Source of the DNA: Kitasatospora papulosa
Lineage (GTDB): Bacteria; Actinomycetota; Actinomycetes; Streptomycetales; Streptomycetaceae
Length of the DNA: 64,000 nucleotides
NCBI RefSeq assembly: GCF_000717245.1
Contig: NZ_JNYQ01000004.1
Location: forward strand, 868,001 to 932,000
Reading direction: 5' to 3'
Part shown: piece after piece, positions 32,739 to 41,303 of the stretch
Layout: every line of letters begins with the position of its first letter
Numbering within the stretch: the first letter of the stretch is position 1
Program-made: the position numbers and the translations under genes
Notes under the pieces: generated by a model
Seen by the model: the letters and a program-made list of their open reading frames with translations, nothing else
The model's database searches: none
What the model was told of the DNA's origin: nothing

Positions 32739-33227
32739 ATGGCCGACTCCAGTTTCGACATCGTCTCGAAGGTCGAGCGGCAGGAGGTCGACAACGCCCT
32801 CAACCAGGCCGCCAAGGAGATCTCCCAGCGCTACGACTTCAAGGGCACGGGCGCGTCGATCTCCTGGTCCGGCGAGAAGATCCTGATGGAGGCGAACGGC
32901 GAGGAGCGGGTCAAGGCGATCCTCGACATCTTCCAGTCCAAGCTGATCAAGCGCGGGATCTCCCTGAAGTCGCTGGACGCGGGTGAGCCGCAGCTTTCCG
33001 GCAAGGAGTACAAGATCTTCGCCACGATCGAGGAGGGCATCTCCCAGGAGAACGCCAAGAAGGTGGCGAAGATCATCCGGGACGAGGGCCCGAAGGGTGT
33101 CAAGGCGCAGGTCCAGGGCGAGGAACTGCGGGTCAGCTCCAAGAGCCGGGACGACCTGCAGGCGGTGCAGGCGCTGATCAAGGGCAAGGACCTCGACTTC
33201 GCGGTGCAGTTCGCCAACTACCGGTAG
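32739..33227 (+). CDS. YajQ family nucleotide-binding protein
   Basis: A 162-residue YajQ homologue of full length, starting MADSSFDIVSKVERQEVDNA and ending FAVQFANYR, both characteristic. The family has two ferredoxin-like domains; some members bind cyclic di-GMP or nucleic acid. The ATG at 32739 is preceded by AAGGAG, and a TAGGCT hexamer lies upstream at 32690-32695. It stands alone between tRNA-Tyr and a convergent small membrane protein. Confidence 0.93.
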   Translation: MADSSFDIVSKVERQEVDNALNQAAKEISQRYDFKGTGASISWSGEKILMEANGEERVKAILDIFQSKLIKRGISLKSLDAGEPQLSGKEYKIFATIEEGISQENAKKVAKIIRDEGPKGVKAQVQGEELRVSSKSRDDLQAVQALIKGKDLDFAVQFANYR

Positions 33228-33327
33228 AGCGTTCGCTGCCGCGTGCGGCGTGTTCGCGGGCGGGGCGGGGCGTGCCGGGTGGCACGGCCCGCCCCGTCGC
33301 CGTGTGCGCGGGTTGTGCGGGCGCGGG

Positions 33328-33600
33328 TCAGCGGCGGTCGCGGGAGTTGCCGAAGAGCAGCCGGTAGGCGATCAGCAGGACCAGGGATCCGGCGATGGCC
33401 GCCACCCAGGTGGCCGTGTCGTAGAAGTCCGTGCTGATGGGGCGGTCGAGGAACTGGGACGACAGCCAGCCGCCCAGGAAGGCGCCCACGATCCCGATGA
33501 GGGTGGTGCCCACGATCCCGCCGGGGTCGCGGCCCGGCAGCAGAAATTTGGCTATGGCTCCGGCCAGCAGCCCGAGGATGATCCAGCTGATGATGCTCAT
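33328..33600 (-). CDS. GlsB/YeaQ/YmgE family stress-response membrane protein
   Basis: A 90-residue protein with three hydrophobic segments. The family pattern is clear: IISWIILGLLAGAIAKFLLP, PGGIVGTTLIGIVGAFLGG, then an extra C-terminal helix. Such proteins are transglycosylase-associated or general stress membrane proteins of unknown mechanism. The ATG at 33600 fits the family's N-terminus (MSIISW); the upstream frame is unlikely to be coding. Confidence 0.88.
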   Translation of the reverse strand: MSIISWIILGLLAGAIAKFLLPGRDPGGIVGTTLIGIVGAFLGGWLSSQFLDRPISTDFYDTATWVAAIAGSLVLLIAYRLLFGNSRDRR

Positions 33601-33679
33601 GTTCGCGTTCCTACCCGTCACTTGTTCCTGCAAGCCAAGACGCCTGCGTGGGCGGGTGGGTTGCGGCCGGGTCGTCCCG

Positions 33680-34072
33680 TCAGCGGGTGGCGAACGGCTC
33701 GTCGGTGCGGACGATCTCCTTGCCGAAGGGCATCAGTGAGACGGGGATGAGCTTGAAGTTCGCGATGCCCAGCGGGATCCCGATGATCGTGACGCACAGG
33801 GCGATGCCGGTGAAGATGTGGCCGAGCGCGAGCCACCAGCCGGCCAGGATCACCCACAGGACGTTGCCGACGAGGGAGCCGCCCCCGGCGTCATGACGGT
33901 CGACGACGGTGTAGCCGAAGGGCCAGAGGGCGTAGACGCCGATGCGGAACGCGGCCACGCCGAAGGGGATTCCGATGATCGTAATGCAGAGCAGGAGCCC
34001 CGCGGCGATGTAGCCGAGGAACATCCAGAGTCCGCACAGGACCAGCCATATGACGTTCAGGATTGTCTTCAC
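33680..34072 (-). CDS. YccF domain-containing inner membrane protein
   Basis: A 130-residue protein made of two repeats of the YccF motif (LLLCITIIGIPFGVAAFRI, then IALCVTIIGIPLGIANFKL), each with a hydrophobic pair. Function unknown. Its GTG overlaps the htpX stop (GTGA, four bases), so it is translationally coupled to the protease gene and may work with it in envelope stress. Confidence 0.9.
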   Translation of the reverse strand: MKTILNVIWLVLCGLWMFLGYIAAGLLLCITIIGIPFGVAAFRIGVYALWPFGYTVVDRHDAGGGSLVGNVLWVILAGWWLALGHIFTGIALCVTIIGIPLGIANFKLIPVSLMPFGKEIVRTDEPFATR

Positions 34073-34932
34073 GGTCGGTACCCTGCCATCTGCTCGAGTC
34101 GGGCGATGCGGTCGGCCATGGGCGGGTGGGTGGAGAACATCTTGGACATGCCCTGGCCGGGACGGAACGGGTTCGCGATCATCATGTGACTCGCGGTCTC
34201 GATCCGTGGTTCGGGTGGGAGCGGAAGCTGTTTGGTCCCGGCGTCGAGCTTGCGCAGCGCGGACGCCAGGGCGAGGGGGTCGCCGGTCAGCTGGGCCCCG
34301 GACGCGTCGGCCTGGTACTCGCGGGACCGGCTCACGGCGAGCTGGATCACCGAGGCGGCGAGCGGGCCGAGGATCATGACGAGGAGCATTCCCAGAAGGC
34401 CGGGGCCGTCGTCGTCGTCGGACCGGCCCACGGGGATGAGCCAGGCGAAGTTGACCAGGAACATGACGACCGAGGCGAGGGCTCCCGCGACGGACGAGAT
34501 GAGGATGTCGCGGTTGTAGACATGGCTCAGCTCGTGGCCGAGGACACCGCGCAGTTCGCGCTCGTCGAGCATCTGGAGGATCCCCTCGGTGCAGCACACG
34601 GCGGCGTTGCGCGGGTTCCGGCCGGTGGCGAAGGCGTTGGGTGCCTGGGTCGGGGAGATGTAGAGCCGGGGCATGGGCTGGCGGGCCGCCGTCGAGAGCT
34701 CGCGCACGGTGCGGTAGAGCTGAGGGGCCTCGAACTCGCTGACCGGGCGGGCCCGCATGGCGCGCAGGGCGAGCTTGTCGCTGTTCCAGTACGCGTAGGC
34801 GTTGGTGGCGAGCGCGACGAGGACGGCCACGACGAGGCCGGTCCGTCCGAAGAAGCTGCCGATGACGATGATGAGGGCCGAGAGGCCCCCGAGGAGTACA
34901 GCGGTTTTCAGCCCGTTGTGCCGGCGGTGCAC
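34069..34932 (-). CDS. htpX: Zinc-dependent membrane protease HtpX
   Basis: A 287-residue M48 metalloprotease. Two N-terminal membrane helices, the zinc motif GHELSHVYNRD (HExxH), two further helices and the third ligand in SREYQADASGAQL are all present. HtpX degrades misfolded membrane proteins alongside FtsH. The GTG at 34932 has AGGAGGG eight bases upstream, which decides the start. A yccF-like gene overlaps its stop, and mscL lies upstream on the same strand beyond a terminator. Confidence 0.94.
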   Translation of the reverse strand: MHRRHNGLKTAVLLGGLSALIIVIGSFFGRTGLVVAVLVALATNAYAYWNSDKLALRAMRARPVSEFEAPQLYRTVRELSTAARQPMPRLYISPTQAPNAFATGRNPRNAAVCCTEGILQMLDERELRGVLGHELSHVYNRDILISSVAGALASVVMFLVNFAWLIPVGRSDDDDGPGLLGMLLVMILGPLAASVIQLAVSRSREYQADASGAQLTGDPLALASALRKLDAGTKQLPLPPEPRIETASHMMIANPFRPGQGMSKMFSTHPPMADRIARLEQMAGYRP

Positions 34933-35070
34933 GGTACGCCCTCCTAAGTGGTGCAGCAGGGGAACCCTTGCTCGGTGGTGCTCCACTCCCAGTGGAGCCT
35001 CCCGTACTGGTCAACGCGAGGCGGAGGGAGCTAGTTCCCTTGTGCGAGGTGGCCGGGGGCACAGGCAGAA

Positions 35071-35096
35071 GGGGCGGATCCGGTCGGATCCGCCCC
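35071..35096 (-). terminator. Terminator after mscL
   Basis: A perfect 12-bp inverted repeat (GGGGCGGATCCG with its complement) with a minimal loop, about 58 bp past the mscL stop on the minus strand. Confidence 0.75.
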
Positions 35097-35153
35097 TGGG
35101 CCGTACGGGTGGTCTCCCGGCCGCGGGGCGGCTGGGGTCCTCGCGGCGGTGCG

Positions 35154-35618
35154 TCAGCGCTGGGCGGGCAGTCCCGCGAGCGCGCGGGCTTCCGCGTCCG
35201 GCTCGACGTCGCTGGTGCAGTGCGCGCAGCGGGTGGCGATGGAGGGGATCTCGGTGAAGCAGCGGGGGCAGTCGCGCAGGGCGGCCTTGATGTCCGCCTT
35301 CTCCTCCTCCGCCTTGGCCGTGAAGCGGTTCTGGACCTTGGCCATGGGCATCACGACCAGGAAGTAGAGGACCGCCGCGGTGATGATGAAGGCGATGGCG
35401 GCGCTGATGAACAGGCCGAAGGGGAACTTCACGCCGTCGACGGTGTACGAGGCCTTGCTGAAGTCGCCCGTACCCCGGGTGAAGAGGCCGATCAGCGGCA
35501 CGATGAACGCGTTGCTGAAGCCGGTGACGACGGCGGTGAAGGCTGCTCCGACGGCGAGGCCGATGGCCATGGAAATGACGTTCCCGCGAAGGATGAAGTC
35601 CTTGAAACCGTTCAGCAC
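35154..35618 (-). CDS. mscL: Large-conductance mechanosensitive channel MscL with zinc-ribbon-like tail
   Basis: A 154-residue MscL, the homopentameric channel opened by membrane tension during osmotic downshock. TM1 (NVISMAIGLAVGAAFTAVV), a periplasmic loop and TM2 (ISAAIAFIITAAVLYFLVV) are complete, followed by the cytoplasmic helix. Beyond the usual end it has CPRC and CAHC pairs about 10 residues apart, a likely zinc ribbon. The GTG at 35618 (VLNGFKDFILRGNV) follows AGGAGCC; the long upstream frame is not conserved. A tandem 19-bp repeat lies upstream of the gene. Confidence 0.93.
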   Translation of the reverse strand: MLNGFKDFILRGNVISMAIGLAVGAAFTAVVTGFSNAFIVPLIGLFTRGTGDFSKASYTVDGVKFPFGLFISAAIAFIITAAVLYFLVVMPMAKVQNRFTAKAEEEKADIKAALRDCPRCFTEIPSIATRCAHCTSDVEPDAEARALAGLPAQR

Positions 35619-35679
35619 CGCTCTGGCTCCTCTGTGCTCTTCTCGCACGCGTTGCACGCGTACTCGTCCTGCCTGCTCC

Positions 35680-35717
35680 GTGACGTGGCCGGTGCACGGT
35701 TACGTGACCGGTGCACG
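35680..35717 (-). repeat. Two tandem 19-bp units upstream of mscL
   Basis: On the minus strand, CGTGCACCGGTCACGTAAC is followed immediately by CGTGCACCGGCCACGTCAC (17 of 19 identical). The pair lies 62-99 bp before the mscL start, in its promoter region, and could be a double regulator site. Confidence 0.5.
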
Positions 35718-35757
35718 CAAGACCATGCCCTGTGCGCGGGTGCACGGGCAAGCCGGT

Positions 35758-35775
35758 CGGCGCCGTCCGGCGCCG
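35758..35775 (-). terminator. Short hairpin at the end of the nuo operon
   Basis: CGGCGCC/GGCGCCG, 7 bp with a 4-nt loop, directly after the nuoN stop. Compact and G+C-rich, but without a T run. Confidence 0.4.
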
Positions 35776-35776
35776 G

Positions 35777-37312
35777 TCAGAAGAGGCTGACGGCCGCGAA
35801 GCGCAGGATGAGCTGGGGGGCGCCGGACAGTGTGATTCCGGCTACGGCGGTGAGCACGATCGCCAGGGTGAGCGGGGCAGGGACCCGGTGGCCGGGTCCC
35901 TGGGGCGCCGTCCCGGACTGCGTGCCGGCCTCCGGGGCCGTGAAGAGGGCGGCGGTCCACCGGAGGTAGTAGTAGAGCGCGATCACCACGTTGACGGCCA
36001 TGACGACGGCGAGCCAGCCGAGGCCGGCGTCGACGGCCGCGGAGAAGACCGTGACCTTGGCGAAGAGGCCGATGACGCCCGGCGGCAGGCCCGCGAGGCA
36101 GAGCAGGAAGAAGCCCATGGCTAGGGCGGCCAGGGGGCGGGTGGCGTACAGGCCGCGGTAGTCGCTCAGGCGGTTGCCGGGGTGGCTACGGGCGACCAGG
36201 GCGGCCACGGCGAAGGCACCGAGGTTCACGACGGCGTACATCAGGGCGTAGGCGACGGTGGAGCCGATCTGCTCGTCGCTGGAGTACGCGGCGGCGGCGA
36301 TCGGGACGAGGAGGTAGCCGGCCTGGCCGACGGACGACCAGGCGAGGAGGCGTACGGCGCTGCGGGCGCGGGTGGCGGTCTGCCGGAGCGCGGCGACGTT
36401 GCCGACGGTCATGGTGAGCGCGGCGAGGACGGCCAGCGAGGGCCCCCAGACGTCGGCGTACGAGGGGAAGCCGATCACCGTGACGAGGACGAGGCCGGAG
36501 AAGCCGACCGCCTTGCCGACGACCGAGAGGTAGGCGGCGATGGGAAGCGGCGCTCCCACGTAGGTGTCGGGGACCCAGAAGTGGAACGGCGCCGCGGCCG
36601 TCTTGAAGGCGAAGCCGACGAGGGTGAGCACGACGCCCGCCTCGGCGAGCGTGGACAACCTGCCCGGTACGTCGTCCAGGCGGGCGGCGATCTCCGTGAG
36701 GTGCATGGTCCCGGTCGTCGCGTAGACGAAGCTGACGCCGAGGAGCATGACGGCGGTGGCGACGACGGAGGAGAGGAAGAACTTCAGGGCCGCTTCGGAG
36801 GAGCGCCGGTCGCCGCGCTTGATGCCGACGAGCGCGAAGGCGGGGAGCGAGGCGACTTCGAGGGCGACGACGAGGGTGGCGAGGTCCCGGGCCGCGGGCA
36901 GCAGCGCTGCGCCCGCCGCGGAGGCCAGCAGCAGGAACCAGAACTCGCCGGCGGGGAGCTTGCGGGTGTCGCCGACCGAGAGCAGCGCGGTGAGCAGGGC
37001 TCCGCCGAGCACGAGGGCCTGGATGACGAGCGCGAAGTGGTCGGCGGTGTAGCTGCAGGCCTGGGAACCGTCGGTGAGGCAGAAGGTGGAGCGGTCGCCG
37101 GCCCGCAGCGGGACGAGCGTCGCGAGTGCGGCGACGAGCCCGGCGACGGCCCCGTAGCCGAGGAGCGGCTTGTGCCGTTCGCCCACGAACAGGTCGGCGA
37201 CGAGGACGATCAGGGCCACGGACGCCGCGATGACGGGGGGTGCGATCGCGAGCCAGTCGACGGACTGGACGAGGCTCGCCGCCCCGGGTGCGCTGTCGGC
37301 TGCCACGGTCAC
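35777..37312 (-). CDS. nuoN: NADH-quinone oxidoreductase subunit N
   Basis: A 511-residue antiporter-like membrane-arm subunit with about 14 helices. The key proton-channel lysines sit in the usual places (for example SEAALKFFLSSVV and TLVGFAFKTAAAPFHFWVPD). Last gene of the operon. The GTG at 37312 overlaps the nuoM stop (GTGA) and has AGGAGG upstream; a much longer open frame is a shadow. It pumps protons as part of complex I. Confidence 0.95.
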   Translation of the reverse strand: MTVAADSAPGAASLVQSVDWLAIAPPVIAASVALIVLVADLFVGERHKPLLGYGAVAGLVAALATLVPLRAGDRSTFCLTDGSQACSYTADHFALVIQALVLGGALLTALLSVGDTRKLPAGEFWFLLLASAAGAALLPAARDLATLVVALEVASLPAFALVGIKRGDRRSSEAALKFFLSSVVATAVMLLGVSFVYATTGTMHLTEIAARLDDVPGRLSTLAEAGVVLTLVGFAFKTAAAPFHFWVPDTYVGAPLPIAAYLSVVGKAVGFSGLVLVTVIGFPSYADVWGPSLAVLAALTMTVGNVAALRQTATRARSAVRLLAWSSVGQAGYLLVPIAAAAYSSDEQIGSTVAYALMYAVVNLGAFAVAALVARSHPGNRLSDYRGLYATRPLAALAMGFFLLCLAGLPPGVIGLFAKVTVFSAAVDAGLGWLAVVMAVNVVIALYYYLRWTAALFTAPEAGTQSGTAPQGPGHRVPAPLTLAIVLTAVAGITLSGAPQLILRFAAVSLF

Positions 37313-38883
37313 GACTTGCCTCCTGCGAGGAGCTTCTGAACGGCCGGGTCGGTGAGGCCGAGGAGGACGGCGGGCCACAGTCCGGCGAGGACGGTCAGGG
37401 CGGCGAGCGGGGTCCAGGCGGCGAGTTCGTGACGCCGGACGTCGTCGACCGGGTGGGGCTGCTCGCGCTGCTCGCCCATGCAGACGCGGCGTACGACGAT
37501 CAGCATGTACGCGGCCGTGAGCAGGGTGCCGAGGGCGCCGATGGACATGTAGGTGAGGAAGGCGGGGCGGCTGAGGCCCTCGGCGGGGTCGAACGCGCCG
37601 AACAGCGTGAGCATCTCGCCCCAGAATCCGGCGAGACCGGGGAGTCCGAGCGAGGCGACGGCGGCGAAGGCGAGGAGGCCGCCGAGCCGGGGTGCGCGGC
37701 CGTAGAGGGCGGCTCCGGTCGCCCCTGCCAGGGTGTCCAGGTCGGCGGTGCCGTAGCGGTCCTTGACCGCGCCGACCAGGAAGAACAGCAGTCCGGTGAT
37801 GAGGCCGTGGGCGATGTTCGCGAAGAGTGCGCCGTTCACGCCGGTGGGGGTCATCGTCGCGATGCCGAGGAGCACGAAGCCCATGTGGCCGACGGAGGAG
37901 TAGGCGATCAGGCGCTTGAGGTCGCCCTTGGCTCCGGGGCGGGCGAGGGCGAGGCAGGCCAGGGATCCGTAGATGATCCCGACGACCGCGAACGCCGCGA
38001 GGTACGGCGCGAAGGTCTGCATCCCGTCGGGCGTGACGGGGAGCAGGATGCGGACGAACCCGTACGTGCCCATCTTCAGCAGGACGCCGGCGAGGAGCAC
38101 GGAGCCGACGGTCGGGGCCGCGGTGTGGGCGTCGGGCAGCCAGCTGTGCAGGGGCCACATCGGGGTCTTCACGGCGAGCCCGAGGCCGACCGCCAGTACG
38201 GCGACGACCTGCACGGACGTGGTGAGGCCGCGGCCGTTGTCAGTGGCGAGTGCCACCATGTCGAAGGTGCCGCTCTCCAGTCCGATGAGGAGCAGCCCCA
38301 ACAGCATGATCACGGAGCCGAGCAGGGTGTAGAGGATGAACTTCCAGGCGGCGGGCTGCTTCCGGTCGCCGCCCCAGCGGGCGATGAGGAAGTACATCGG
38401 GATGAGGACCATCTCGAAGGCCAGGAAGAACAGCAGCAGGTCGAGGACGGCGAAGGTCGCGAGGGTGCCGGACTCGAGGAGGAGGACGAGCGCGACGAAG
38501 GCCTTCGGGGAGGGGCCTGCGGGGGGCTTGAAGTAGCTGTGGAGCGCGCAGAGGAAGGTCAGCAGCGCGGTCAGCACGAGAAGGGGGAGCGAGATGCCGT
38601 CGGTGCCGAGGTGGATCCGGACGTCGAGTGCCGGGATCCAGCTGATGTCCGTGGTGGCCTGCATCTTCGACGGGTGGTCGTGGTCGAAGCCCGCGGCGAG
38701 GACGAGCACGGCGAGGAGCACGGCGCCGGTGACGGTCACGCCGTGGCGGAGCACGGCCTGGTCGGGGTTCCGGCCCTTGAGCCCGGGCGGGGCGGGCAGG
38801 AGCGCGGCGACAGCGCCGAGGAGCGGGGCGACGACGACGAACGCCAGAAGGAACTGCATCACGGATGCGCTGATATCGAACAC
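37309..38883 (-). CDS. nuoM: NADH-quinone oxidoreductase subunit M
   Basis: A 524-residue antiporter-like subunit with about 14 helices. The conserved glutamate is in FFLAFEMVLIPMYFLI. Lysines and histidines line LAVGLGLAVKTPMWPLHSWL, and the SSVGHMGFVLLGI motif is present. It starts at a GTG three bases after the nuoL stop and overlaps nuoN. Confidence 0.95.
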   Translation of the reverse strand: MFDISASVMQFLLAFVVVAPLLGAVAALLPAPPGLKGRNPDQAVLRHGVTVTGAVLLAVLVLAAGFDHDHPSKMQATTDISWIPALDVRIHLGTDGISLPLLVLTALLTFLCALHSYFKPPAGPSPKAFVALVLLLESGTLATFAVLDLLLFFLAFEMVLIPMYFLIARWGGDRKQPAAWKFILYTLLGSVIMLLGLLLIGLESGTFDMVALATDNGRGLTTSVQVVAVLAVGLGLAVKTPMWPLHSWLPDAHTAAPTVGSVLLAGVLLKMGTYGFVRILLPVTPDGMQTFAPYLAAFAVVGIIYGSLACLALARPGAKGDLKRLIAYSSVGHMGFVLLGIATMTPTGVNGALFANIAHGLITGLLFFLVGAVKDRYGTADLDTLAGATGAALYGRAPRLGGLLAFAAVASLGLPGLAGFWGEMLTLFGAFDPAEGLSRPAFLTYMSIGALGTLLTAAYMLIVVRRVCMGEQREQPHPVDDVRRHELAAWTPLAALTVLAGLWPAVLLGLTDPAVQKLLAGGKS

Positions 38884-38886
38884 GGC

Positions 38887-40887
38887 TCACGCCCCGGCGT
38901 AGACGTTGGCAAGGACGACGGCGGCGATCGCCAGGACGAGGGATCCGGCGAGCAACGCTCCCAGATAGGTCTGCACGTTGCCGGTCTGGGCGCGGCGGAC
39001 CAGGGTGCCCAGTCCGCGGGCGATCCCGCCCGAGCCGCGCACGTAGGTGTCGACCACCTCACGGTCCAGGAAGCGCACCAGCTGTGCGGCGGCGGCCGTC
39101 GGGCGGACGAACAGTGCCGTGTACAGGGCGTCGAGGTGGAAGCCGGTGACCGCGTGGCGGTGCAGCGGGCCCAGTAGCAGCCTGCCGGGGTCGGACGGGT
39201 CCGGGGCGCCCGCGATGGTGCCGTACGCCGCGGTGTGCGAGGTGATCGCCTCGGCCTCCACCAGGGCGGGTTCGGCGTCGGGGTGGGCGGCGACCGCGCC
39301 GACCGGGGGGCGTTCGGCGTGCGCCGTGGTGTGGCGCCACGCCCCGTAGGTGACGAGCCCGCCGACGAGTCCGACGCCGGTGGAGAGGACGGCGGTCGTG
39401 AGGGAGGGGGTGAGGCTGTGTCCGTCGAACCAGTCGACGAGGACGCCGGTGGTGAGACCGAAGGCGATCGTGGGGACGGCCAGGACCCAGAGGACGGATG
39501 TCATCGCGGCGGGCTGCCTGCCGTGGTCGGCGACCTCGGGGCCGCGCCCCCGGAAGGCGAGGAGCCAGAGCCGGGTGGCGTAGGCGGCGGTGAGGACCGC
39601 GGCGGTGAGTCCGGCGACGAGGACCAGCCAGCCGGCCGCGGCCGGAGCGACGTCGCGGTCGCCGAAGGCGGTGTGCTCGGCGGCGACGAGGACGGCTTCC
39701 TTGGAGAAGAAGCCGGCGAACGGGGGGATGGCGGCGAGCGCGAGGAGCGCGACGGTCATCGTCCAGAAGGCGTCGGGGATGCGCTTGGTCAGCCCGCTCA
39801 TGCGGGACATGGCGGCGAGTGAGTTGGTGCCCGCCGCGTGGATGACCACACCGGCCGAGAGGAACAGGACGGCCTTGAACGCACCGTGCGAGAGGAGGTG
39901 GAAGACGGCGGCTCCGCGGTCGCCGACGGCCAGGGCGCCGGACATGTAGCCGAGCTGGCCGATCGTCGAGTAGGCGAGCACGCGCTTGATGTCGTCCTGT
40001 GCCAGTGCGGCGAGTCCGGAGCCGATCATCGTGACGGCGGCCATCGCGGCGAGGACGACGAGGGCGGCGGCGGAGGCCGCGAAGACGGGGAGGAGCCGGG
40101 CGACGAAGTAGATGCCGGCGGCGACCATCGTCGCGGCGTGGATCAGCGCGGAGACGGGGGTGGGGCCGGCCATCGCGTCGGGCAGCCAGGTGTGCAGGGG
40201 GAACTGCGCGGACTTGCCGGCGACTCCGGCGAGAAGCAGCAGGGCGATGAGGGTGGGGTGATCGAGCCCGCCGTTGTTCACGGCGGCCAGGATGCCGGTG
40301 ATGCGGAAAGTGCCGGTGTCCGCGGCGAGCGCGAACAGGCCGATGAGGAAGGGAACGTCGCCGAGCTTGGTGACGAGGAATGCCTTGAGGGAGGCCGCGC
40401 GTGCCTCGGGGGTCTCCCAGTAGTGGCCGACCAGGAAGTACGAGCAGATGCCCATGATCTCCCAGCCGACCAGGAGCACCATGAGGTCGCCGGAGTAGAC
40501 GACGAGCAGCATCGCGGAGGTGAAGAGGGAGACGAGGGCCGCGTAGGAGGGGTAGCGGGCGTCGTCCTTGAGGTACGCGGTCGAGTAGACCTGGACGCAG
40601 GTGGCGACGAGCCCCACGAGGACGGCGACCAGGACGGCGAAACCGTCCAGGTGCAGGGCCAGGTCGATCGGGACCGAGCCCGTGGGGGTCAGCTGGGTCG
40701 CGGCGTCGATGGGCCGGCCGCCGCCCTGGCGTGACGCGACGAGGACGGCGAGGACGGCGGCGGCGAGGGTCGGCAGCACCGCCAGGGGGCGGACGAATCC
40801 GGGCGCGGTCCGGCCCAGGAGGAGCCCTGCGGCGGCCCCCAGGAAGGGGAGGAGGGGGACGAGGACGGCGAGGGTCGTGGTGGTCAC
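38887..40887 (-). CDS. nuoL: NADH-quinone oxidoreductase subunit L
   Basis: A 666-residue subunit, the largest of the membrane arm, with about 16 helices. The antiporter core carries the conserved glutamate (VLLVGWEIMGICSYFLVGHY), KSAQFPLHTWLPDAM and AYSTIGQLGYM. The long C-terminal part (about 560-640) should contain the lateral helix, followed by a final anchor. The GTG at 40887 overlaps the nuoK stop (GTGA). Confidence 0.95.
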   Translation of the reverse strand: MTTTTLAVLVPLLPFLGAAAGLLLGRTAPGFVRPLAVLPTLAAAVLAVLVASRQGGGRPIDAATQLTPTGSVPIDLALHLDGFAVLVAVLVGLVATCVQVYSTAYLKDDARYPSYAALVSLFTSAMLLVVYSGDLMVLLVGWEIMGICSYFLVGHYWETPEARAASLKAFLVTKLGDVPFLIGLFALAADTGTFRITGILAAVNNGGLDHPTLIALLLLAGVAGKSAQFPLHTWLPDAMAGPTPVSALIHAATMVAAGIYFVARLLPVFAASAAALVVLAAMAAVTMIGSGLAALAQDDIKRVLAYSTIGQLGYMSGALAVGDRGAAVFHLLSHGAFKAVLFLSAGVVIHAAGTNSLAAMSRMSGLTKRIPDAFWTMTVALLALAAIPPFAGFFSKEAVLVAAEHTAFGDRDVAPAAAGWLVLVAGLTAAVLTAAYATRLWLLAFRGRGPEVADHGRQPAAMTSVLWVLAVPTIAFGLTTGVLVDWFDGHSLTPSLTTAVLSTGVGLVGGLVTYGAWRHTTAHAERPPVGAVAAHPDAEPALVEAEAITSHTAAYGTIAGAPDPSDPGRLLLGPLHRHAVTGFHLDALYTALFVRPTAAAAQLVRFLDREVVDTYVRGSGGIARGLGTLVRRAQTGNVQTYLGALLAGSLVLAIAAVVLANVYAGA

Positions 40888-41303
40888 GCGGTGGCCTCTG
40901 CCTTCTTTGCCTTCCCTGCCGGAGCAGTGGCCTGGTCTGCGGTGGTGTCCCGGACGGCGTCGGCGTCGACCTCGTCGGGGAGCGTCTCGGCGTCGTCGGT
41001 CTCCGCGGTGTCGCGGAGGCTGTCGATGTCCGAGCTGCCGCGGTTGCGGTACACCGCCAGGACGATCGCGAGGCCGATGCCGATCTCGGCCGCGGCGATG
41101 GCGATCGTGAAGAGGGTCAGCGCCTGTCCCCCGTGGAGTGCGTCGCGGAGCCAGACGTCGAAGGCGACCAGGTTGAGGTTGACGGCGTTGAGCATGAGCT
41201 CGACGGACATCAGGACGAGGATCGCGTTGCGGCGGGCGAGCACCCCGTAGAGCCCGGTGCAGAAGAGGAGGACGGCGAGGACGGCCGGATAGGCGAGGTG
41301 CAT
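40884..41303 (-). CDS. nuoK: NADH-quinone oxidoreductase subunit K with acidic tail
   Basis: A 139-residue protein. The first 100 residues are a normal three-helix NuoK with the conserved glutamates in VLMSVELMLNAVNLNLV and TIAIAAAEIGIGLAIVL. A further 38 or so residues form an acidic, Asp/Ala-rich hydrophilic tail not found in the minimal family (about 100 residues). Its ATG overlaps the nuoJ stop by one base. Confidence 0.95.
   Translation of the reverse strand: MHLAYPAVLAVLLFCTGLYGVLARRNAILVLMSVELMLNAVNLNLVAFDVWLRDALHGGQALTLFTIAIAAAEIGIGLAIVLAVYRNRGSSDIDSLRDTAETDDAETLPDEVDADAVRDTTADQATAPAGKAKKAEATA

Noticed and set aside
37240..39177. Glu/Gly-rich plus-strand frames across the nuo operon
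   Set aside because: Composition is that of reversed hydrophobic codons; the minus strand encodes recognisable NuoL, NuoM and NuoN with overlapping starts and stops.
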